Shown here in pieces: positions 1 through 3,084 of a stretch of 5,234 nucleotides of DNA (position 1 is its first letter; each line of letters opens with the position of its first letter). The position numbers and the translations under genes were made by a program. Under the pieces are notes generated by a model, which had not been told where the DNA came from, did not search any database, and saw nothing but the letters and a program-made list of their open reading frames with translations. The stretch is from Sedimentisphaerales bacterium (GTDB lineage Bacteria; Planctomycetota; Phycisphaerae; Sedimentisphaerales; SM23-30), in assembly GCA_016932145.1 (NCBI GenBank), contig JAFGDI010000340.1, positions 1-5,234 of the forward strand, read 5' to 3'.

Positions 1-539
1 GGGGCACCGGCATAAAAATAATCTCCAGCTTTTATTTGCCCCAGAGCGAGAGATTCAAGGATTACCAGACCGGCGTTAAGCAAAGTTTTGTGTATCTTAT
101 ATGCCTGATCTGAGGGCTCTTCCAGACACATCTGGTCTATGCCCAATAGCCGGCATTTATGGTCTATGAGCATTTCTGCTGTTGACGCCAGGAGATATTT
201 ATTGCTATTTCCTGTTTTGAGTATTACCCGGACTGGTTTATCTGCCAGATATGTTTCCAGGTCTCCCGGCCTTATTGCCTGCTGGCAATTAGTGCAGTCG
301 ATAACCCGGGCAGGTCCGAAAAACAGACTCATATCAAGCTGATCTATCGTTTTGCCTCCTGGAATGAAATGAGATGGAGCATCTATATGAGTTCCCAGAT
401 GCGACGACATCTCGAACCAGGTAAGTTCGTATTCAGACGAGGTTGTCAGTTTGCTTTGATAGTGCAGACAAAAGGGCTGGTCGCCCGGAAAGGGCTCAGT
501 GGCATTTGATATCGGGATTGATATGTCGTAGATTATCAT
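1..539 (-). CDS. Cyclase family / kynurenine formamidase-like metal-dependent hydrolase, 3' end missing
   Basis: The reverse strand is open from ATG at 539-537 to the window edge, giving 179 codons with the stop outside. The N-terminus MIIYDISIPIS and the motif HLGTHIDAPSHF (residues 47-58) are the signature of the cyclase family (PF04199), which includes bacterial kynurenine formamidase KynB. Visible candidate metal/catalytic residues are H47, H51, D53 and H57, plus H150 and E162. Their spacing agrees with the metal site of KynB as I recall it. Other family-like segments are GPARVIDC (75-82), VILKTG (105-110) and GIDQM (133-137). Family members are usually about 205-215 residues, so roughly 30 are missing. 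Known members open amide or lactam bonds, such as N-formylkynurenine or isatin. No tryptophan-degradation gene is nearby, so the substrate cannot be named. The start is supported by the N-terminus, but no Shine-Dalgarno is visible and a terminator-like hairpin ends just upstream. TTG at 548-546 is an in-frame alternative start. Confidence 0.92.
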   Translation of the reverse strand, partial: MIIYDISIPISNATEPFPGDQPFCLHYQSKLTTSSEYELTWFEMSSHLGTHIDAPSHFIPGGKTIDQLDMSLFFGPARVIDCTNCQQAIRPGDLETYLADKPVRVILKTGNSNKYLLASTAEMLIDHKCRLLGIDQMCLEEPSDQAYKIHKTLLNAGLVILESLALGQIKAGDYFYAGA

Positions 540-546
540 GGTTATC

Positions 547-614
547 AAAAAAACAGGAGCTCAGTTCCTACCTGAGATATTACACTGGTATCTCAGCCTG
601 AAACTGAACTCCTG
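547..614 (-). terminator. Strong hairpin with U7 tract: intrinsic terminator or attenuator
   Basis: Positions 554-579 and 589-614 form an inverted repeat with 26-nt arms and a 9-nt loop. In the minus-strand transcript 21 positions pair as Watson-Crick and three more as G-U wobbles (560/608, 567/601, 570/598), leaving only an A-A and a G-G mismatch. The wobbles favour function on the minus strand. The stem is followed by seven U (A547-A553 on the plus strand). It starts 9 nt after the stop of the NifU-like gene, as a terminator should. It also ends 7 nt before the start codon of the hydrolase gene, so it could act as a leader attenuator instead. Confidence 0.85.
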
Positions 615-623
615 CTGGTTTCT

Positions 624-860
624 TTATCTTACGGCTACTACTTCTTCGATCTCAGGTATGTCTTCACGCAATCTGCGCTCGATGCCCATCTTCAGGGTCA
701 TAGCCGCACCTGGGCAACCCTGGCATGCACCGCGAAAGCGGATCTTAACCACATTGCCTTCGATCGCTACCAATTCACAATCGCCGCCGTCATTTTGCAA
801 CATAGGGCGTATGGTGTCGATACTGTCCTGAACTCTTTGTTCGAATGTCTTTTCTGTCAT
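624..860 (-). CDS. NifU C-terminal-domain (Nfu-type) Fe-S cluster scaffold/carrier protein
   Basis: This 78-residue protein is a complete stand-alone NifU C-terminal domain (PF01106). Residues 15-30 contain the typical IRPMLQNDGGDCELV segment, and residues 44-50 contain GACQGCP, whose CxxC (C46, C49) binds a [4Fe-4S] cluster across a dimer. The helix AAMTLKMGIE follows it. Family members receive Fe-S clusters in the cytoplasm and deliver them to apo-enzymes. The size is normal for the short form, with no A-type or NifU N-terminal domain. The ATG lies 6 nt after the folK stop. A GGAG inside the last codons of folK sits about 11 nt upstream, which suggests translational coupling. It is the last gene of the DUF167-folK-nfu unit and is followed directly by a strong hairpin terminator. 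C28 is an additional cysteine outside the CxxC. Confidence 0.95.
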   Translation of the reverse strand: MTEKTFEQRVQDSIDTIRPMLQNDGGDCELVAIEGNVVKIRFRGACQGCPGAAMTLKMGIERRLREDIPEIEEVVAVR

Positions 861-866
861 TTTGAT

Positions 867-1355
867 TTATTCTCCATTATCATATTTGTCAAGCAGTTCT
901 ATCATGCTGGCATTCAGTTCCGGATGAACTACTTCCGGGGCTATTTCTGCCATAAGTTCCAGAACGAAGCGCCGGCTGGCCATACGCGGGTGCGGTATTA
1001 CCAGCTTGTCGCCTTGCCGGATTATTTCATTGTTATACAGGAGTATATCAAGGTCGATAGTCCTTGGTCCATCTTTTTCTGTACGAATTCGTCCGAGCCG
1101 ATTTTCTGTCTCCAACAGAACATCAAGCAGTTCCCAGGGCGTAAGTTCAGTTGCTATCTTACAAACAGCATTGAAGTACATTCCCTGTCCTTCCGGGCCG
1201 CCTAGTGGTATAGTCTCAATAATACTGGAAATTTTCACCAGTTCCAGGCCGCTGACCGCTTCCAGGTATGCCAGGGCTTTATTAATATTACCACCGCGAT
1301 TACCCAGATTGCTGCCTAGTGCAATATAAGCTATTGATTTTTCAGTGTTTATCAT
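867..1355 (-). CDS. folK: 2-amino-4-hydroxy-6-hydroxymethyldihydropteridine pyrophosphokinase (HPPK)
   Basis: This 162-residue protein matches HPPK in length and motifs. HPPK transfers pyrophosphate from ATP to 6-hydroxymethyl-7,8-dihydropterin, the step before dihydropteroate synthase in folate synthesis. Visible motifs are YIALGSNLGNR (10-20), FNAV (61-64), ENRLGRIR (84-91), GPRTIDLDILLY (96-107) and IPHPRM (120-125). D101 and D103 correspond to the two Mg2+-binding aspartates, R98 to a conserved catalytic arginine, and H122 to the conserved loop histidine. The C-terminal FVLELMAEIAPEVVHP is also typical. The start codon overlaps the stop of the upstream DUF167 gene by 4 nt (ATGA), a classic sign of translational coupling. 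No strong Shine-Dalgarno is visible. Other folate genes (folB, folP) are absent from the window, so this is a folK outside a folate cluster. Confidence 0.96.
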   Translation of the reverse strand: MINTEKSIAYIALGSNLGNRGGNINKALAYLEAVSGLELVKISSIIETIPLGGPEGQGMYFNAVCKIATELTPWELLDVLLETENRLGRIRTEKDGPRTIDLDILLYNNEIIRQGDKLVIPHPRMASRRFVLELMAEIAPEVVHPELNASMIELLDKYDNGE

Positions 1356-1645
1356 AAAAACTCTGCTAGTACAGACTCCAGTTTTTCTCTTGTGATATTT
1401 GCCAGGCGGACTACTTTTCGATGATCCTTCTCGCCAGCGACTATTGTAATGGAAGATTTTGATATATCCAGAATTTTAGCCAGATATTTAACTAATTCTT
1501 TATTGGCTTTGCCTTTCTCCGGGGCGGCTGCAACATTTATCTTAACAGCATCGCCCAGCAGTCCTCCAATCTGTGTCCGGCTACTGCCGGGGACCGCTTT
1601 TACTGTCAACAGACAGGCATCTTGCTCTTGTTGGATAGATATCAT
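1352..1645 (-). CDS. DUF167 / YggU family protein
   Basis: This 97-residue protein belongs to the DUF167 family (PF02594, E. coli YggU), a small widely conserved alpha/beta domain without an established biochemical role. The family pattern is clear: VKAVPGSSRTQIGGL (15-29), VKINVAAAPEKGKANKELV (34-52), the glycine/lysine-rich SSITIVAGEKDHRKVVRL (64-81), then a C-terminal helix. The start is constrained: an in-frame TAG lies 9 nt upstream of the ATG, and no other plausible start precedes the conserved core. No Shine-Dalgarno is visible before this ATG, so translation may be leaderless or SD-independent. It is the first gene of the minus-strand unit, and its stop overlaps the folK start by 4 nt. 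The assignment is confident; the function is unknown for the family. Confidence 0.93.
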   Translation of the reverse strand: MISIQQEQDACLLTVKAVPGSSRTQIGGLLGDAVKINVAAAPEKGKANKELVKYLAKILDISKSSITIVAGEKDHRKVVRLANITREKLESVLAEFL

Positions 1646-1763
1646 ATATAACTATTTATATTTTAGAACGATACATTCGGCAAGAAGAAAATACAAAACA
1701 CTCAATCTGGTGTGTTATGGTTTGTATCTCTTTTATTATTATGGCTTTAAGCTCTGGTGCTAC

Positions 1764-1784
1764 CATTAATTATCGCTATTAATG
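1764..1784. repeat. Perfect 7-bp inverted repeat CATTAAT-N7-ATTAATG
   Basis: CATTAAT at 1764-1770 and ATTAATG at 1778-1784 form a perfect dyad with a 7-nt spacer. ATTAAT is itself palindromic, so the two half sites also read as direct repeats 13 nt apart. The position in a divergent promoter region makes an operator possible. In AT-rich sequence a dyad of this size can arise by chance, and there is no regulator gene in the window. Confidence 0.3.
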
Positions 1785-1814
1785 AGATTTTATTCTTGCA
1801 TTTATACCCAAATA

Positions 1815-1831
1815 AACAGATAATTCCTGTT
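1815..1831. repeat. Short inverted repeat AACAG-N7-CTGTT
   Basis: AACAG (1815-1819) and CTGTT (1827-1831) are perfect complements around a 7-nt spacer, the same spacer length as the dyad about 50 nt to the left. It does not fit the LexA patterns I know (CTG-N10-CAG, or GAAC-N4-GTTC). It is a weak operator candidate only. Confidence 0.2.
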
Positions 1832-1864
1832 CTAAACTGAATTTAATGGCAGTCATAGTCATGA

Positions 1865-1891
1865 TTGGCCGCCAGGAAGAGACAATATTAT
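1865..1891 (+). promoter_or_regulatory. Weak sigma70-type promoter candidate for the zinc-ribbon gene
   Basis: A TATTAT at 1886-1891 matches the -10 consensus in five of six positions. TTGGCC at 1865-1870 gives a partial -35 with a short 15-nt spacer. Transcription would start near 1898, leaving a leader of about 25 nt before the gene at 1925. The -35 and spacing are poor, and planctomycete promoters are not well described by this consensus. Confidence 0.3.
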
Positions 1892-1914
1892 AAGACTTTG
1901 CAAAACAAGTAGAT

Positions 1915-1919
1915 AGGAG
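1915..1919 (+). promoter_or_regulatory. Shine-Dalgarno AGGAG of the zinc-ribbon gene
   Basis: AGGAG ends 5 nt before ATG 1925 and fixes that start. This contrasts with the minus-strand genes, most of which lack a clear Shine-Dalgarno. Confidence 0.85.
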
Positions 1920-1924
1920 ATGCC

Positions 1925-2641
1925 ATGGGTCCTGTTTTAAGTTCGCTGGTTGACCTTCAGGCAGTAGAAAATGAGTTAAGAAATGCGCGAGCGAAGCTCA
2001 AAAAGGCTAACCAGACACTACTGAGACAGCAAAATAAGATCAAGCAGCTTCAGGATTCTATTTTAGCCCAGAAAGAGCAGATCAGAAATACCCGCATGGA
2101 CTACGATCGATTAGATCTGGATCGCAAAAGTCGCGATGAAGATATTGCGAAAATGCGAGTGGCTTTGAATACTGCCAGGACTAATAAAGAATACAGCTCT
2201 GTTCTTTCTCGCATAAATACTGATAAAGCAGATCTTTCCAAGCTGGAAGAGCAACTATTGCAACTGCTGATGGAAGTCGAATCGAAACAAAAATTGATTG
2301 TAGAAACAGAAGCTCAGGTTAAGATTGAGGAAGAAAACCTGACATTGATATTGAGTGATATTGAGGCTACCCGGGGTGATATTCAGTTAGATATAGACAG
2401 GCTCGAAGAGCGCAAAGAGCAATTATCTTCTAAGCTCGAACCTAAGTTAAAAGATGTTTTTGAGCGTCTGGCTGAACGCAATGATGGCGATGTAATGTCG
2501 GAAATCACCGAAAAAGACAGGATTTGCAGTGGTTGCTATATGGGTGTTCCTTTGGAATTGGTTAACAGACTTCTGACCAAAGATGAGGTAAGAACCTGCC
2601 CGAGCTGCGGTCGAATACTCTTTATGAACACAGGTAACTAA
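1925..2641 (+). CDS. Coiled-coil protein with C-terminal C4 zinc ribbon (CT398/HP0958-like, zf-RING_7)
   Basis: This 238-residue protein has the family's normal length and layout. Residues ~8-185 are highly charged, heptad-rich and rich in K, E, Q and L, predicting a long antiparallel coiled coil. They include the family-typical LNTARTNKEYSSVLSRI (81-97). A compact zinc ribbon follows, with cysteine pairs C201/C204 (CSGC) and C225/C228 (CPSCGRILF), separated by GVPLELVNRLL. The family (PF02591) includes Chlamydia CT398 and Helicobacter HP0958 (FlgZ), cytoplasmic proteins reported to bind RpoN and secretion or flagellar components. In most bacteria the role is unknown, and no flagellar or rpoN gene is present here, so no partner can be inferred. 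The strong AGGAG fixes the start. The gene is monocistronic by appearance: it is divergent from the gene to its left and closed by an intrinsic terminator 35 nt after its stop. Confidence 0.92.
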   Translation: MGPVLSSLVDLQAVENELRNARAKLKKANQTLLRQQNKIKQLQDSILAQKEQIRNTRMDYDRLDLDRKSRDEDIAKMRVALNTARTNKEYSSVLSRINTDKADLSKLEEQLLQLLMEVESKQKLIVETEAQVKIEEENLTLILSDIEATRGDIQLDIDRLEERKEQLSSKLEPKLKDVFERLAERNDGDVMSEITEKDRICSGCYMGVPLELVNRLLTKDEVRTCPSCGRILFMNTGN

Positions 2642-2675
2642 GCCGGCTTTCAGGCTTTTGCTAAAAATATAAACG

Positions 2676-2704
2676 AAAAAAACCGGCTTTGTTCCGGTTT
2701 TTTT
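2676..2704 (+). terminator. Rho-independent terminator of the zinc-ribbon gene
   Basis: An 11-bp perfect stem, A7-CCGG at 2676-2686 against CCGG-T7 at 2694-2704, encloses the 7-nt loop CTTTGTT and ends in a U tract continuing as CTTTTT. The A tract on the left arm makes it potentially bidirectional. A smaller hairpin (AAGCC 2640-2644 with GGCTT 2653-2657) overlaps the stop codon upstream of it. Confidence 0.9.
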
Positions 2705-2738
2705 CTTTTTAAAAGTAAATATTTCAGTCATTGTAATG

Positions 2739-2756
2739 AGTGTTAAAATGGGTAAT
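2739..2756 (+). repeat. Direct repeat copy 1 (agtgttaaaatgggtaat)
   Basis: This 18-nt copy matches the copy at 2892-2909 in 16 of 18 positions, including an 11-nt identical core, agtgttaaaat. The core contains TAAAAT (2744-2749), one mismatch from the -10 consensus. The sequence 16-17 nt upstream is a poor -35. Confidence 0.6.
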
Positions 2757-2760
2757 TAGT

Positions 2761-2842
2761 GCAAGTCTCAAGGCAATTTCTGCTTGGCAGGGTAAAGGAC
2801 CTATAAAAAATGACTTTATCGGCAGGTATTGGGGTTAAGCTG
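2761..2842 (+). other. Fold-prone possible structured RNA element, class unknown
   Basis: Three hairpins can be drawn. CAAG (2769-2772), bulged G, CA pairs with TG-CTTG (2781-2786) around a 5-nt loop. ACCT-ATAAA (2799-2807) pairs with TTTAT (2815-2819) and, after a 4-nt bulge CGGC, with AGGT (2824-2827). As an alternative to the second, CGGC (2820-2823) can pair with GCTG (2839-2842, one G-U), enclosing a loop at 2824-2838. The 3' segment AGGTATTGGGGTTA resembles the AGGTAGCGGGGTTA arm of c-di-GMP-I (GEMM-I) riboswitches. The conserved GACGCAAAG core of that class is absent, so I do not call it a riboswitch of that class. It would be in the mRNA only if transcription starts near the first repeat copy. 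Confidence 0.2.
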
Positions 2843-2874
2843 AAAAAAAGAAAGTTTTTTAGGGTGAAAAAGGT

Positions 2875-2902
2875 TTGCAATCAATAATTTAAGTGTTAAA
2901 AT
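2875..2902 (+). promoter_or_regulatory. Sigma70-type promoter candidate for the lipoprotein-acpS operon
   Basis: TTGCAA (2875-2880) and TAAAAT (2897-2902) are separated by 16 nt, matching the -35 in four and the -10 in five of six positions. The start site would be near 2909, leaving a leader of about 140 nt before ATG 3050. The -10 lies inside the second copy of the direct repeat. Confidence 0.4.
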
Positions 2903-2909
2903 AGATAAT
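2892..2909 (+). repeat. Direct repeat copy 2 (agtgttaaaatagataat)
   Basis: This is the second copy of the 18-nt repeat, 153 nt downstream of the first, differing at two positions. It overlaps the best promoter candidate of the region. Confidence 0.6.
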
Positions 2910-2952
2910 GGTTACTGTTATCGGAACTTATTTCTCTTAATGGGAGTGATAT

Positions 2953-3084
2953 TTGGCAGAAAATGATCTGTCAGCGATAATAAGCCGTCAGAACAATGGA
3001 TTGTTTGGTTCATACCAGGGAAATTATTTCCTGTTGCACGGAGGCCTCTATGGCAGAGCAGAGATTAGTCCGCCGGGCTGTTAA
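2953..3084 (+). CDS. Possible small ORF (43 aa, TTG start) overlapping the lipoprotein start
   Basis: A GGGAG at 2942-2946, 6 nt before TTG 2953, could start a 43-codon frame ending at TAA 3082-3084. Its product would begin MAENDLSAIISRQNNG and be hydrophilic at first, with a short apolar stretch (FLLHGGLYG) near residues 26-34. It overlaps the first 35 nt of the lipoprotein gene in another frame, so its translation could couple to or interfere with that gene. I recognise no family. A TTG start, short length and lack of any recognisable motif make chance a serious alternative. Confidence 0.18.
   Translation: MAENDLSAIISRQNNGLFGSYQGNYFLLHGGLYGRAEISPPGC
3016..3033 (+). promoter_or_regulatory. 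Hairpin just upstream of the lipoprotein ribosome binding site
   Basis: CAGG(G)AAA (3016-3023, one bulged G) pairs with TTTCCTG (3027-3033) around a 3-nt loop. It ends 6 nt before the GGAGG site. It does not cover the site itself, so it may only keep the site open or protect the 5' end. Confidence 0.3.
3040..3044 (+). promoter_or_regulatory. Shine-Dalgarno GGAGG that decides the lipoprotein start
   Basis: GGAGG lies 5 nt before ATG 3050. The in-frame ATG 18 codons earlier (2996) has no such site. Starting at 3050 also puts the signal peptide at the N-terminus, so 3050 is the preferred start. Confidence 0.85.

Larger units (their letters stand above)
1646..1924. promoter_or_regulatory. Divergent intergenic region between the DUF167-folK-nfu unit and the zinc-ribbon gene
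   Basis: This AT-rich stretch of 279 nt separates two divergently transcribed units and should hold promoters for both. I see no gene in it: an open frame covering 1449-1769 is mostly the antisense of the DUF167 gene. It contains two short dyads (1764-1784 and 1815-1831), each with a 7-nt spacer, and a weak plus-strand promoter candidate. For the minus strand, TTGTAT and TATCGT with a 17-nt spacer can be found shortly before the DUF167 start, but each hexamer matches the consensus poorly. Confidence 0.6.
2642..3049 (+). promoter_or_regulatory. Long non-coding region upstream of the lipoprotein gene
   Basis: This 408-nt stretch carries no conserved protein-coding gene that I recognise. From left to right it holds the zinc-ribbon gene's terminator (2676-2704), the first copy of an 18-nt direct repeat (2739-2756), a fold-prone stretch (2761-2842) and an A-run/T-run segment (2843-2860). 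These are followed by a promoter candidate overlapping the second repeat copy (2875-2909), a possible small ORF (2953-3084), a hairpin (2955-2972), another hairpin (3016-3033) and a strong Shine-Dalgarno (3040-3044). It is long for this compact neighbourhood, which suggests regulation of the downstream lipoprotein-acpS pair. Confidence 0.6.

Noticed and set aside
547..614. T-box leader for the hydrolase gene
   Set aside because: The hairpin lacks the T-box GGTGGNACCGCG element and there is no space for specifier stems.
538..831. Plus-strand open frame of 97 codons
   Set aside because: It is largely the antisense of the NifU-like gene and includes the terminator hairpin; its product has no recognisable motif.
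795..1329. Two plus-strand open frames (795-1205 and 1006-1329)
   Set aside because: Both lie antisense to folK and the NifU-like gene, whose products are clear family members; the frames encode no recognisable motifs.
1449..1769. Plus-strand open frame reaching into the divergent intergenic region
   Set aside because: Two thirds of it is antisense of the DUF167 gene, and it has no ribosome binding site or family resemblance.
1815..1831. LexA/SOS box
   Set aside because: Spacing and half sites do not fit the known LexA patterns.
2447..2731. Minus-strand open frame across the end of the zinc-ribbon gene
   Set aside because: It runs through the terminator and is the antisense of the zinc ribbon; the lysine-rich start comes from the terminator's T tract.
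2761..2842. c-di-GMP-I (GEMM-I) riboswitch
   Set aside because: Only the AGGTATTGGGGTTA segment resembles the class; the conserved GACGCAAAG core and GCAAACC element are not present, so it is reported only as an unclassified element.
2996..3049. An 18-codon N-terminal extension of the lipoprotein from ATG 2996
   Set aside because: ATG 3050 has GGAGG at 5 nt and puts a signal peptide at the N-terminus; the extension would place polar residues before it and has no ribosome binding site.
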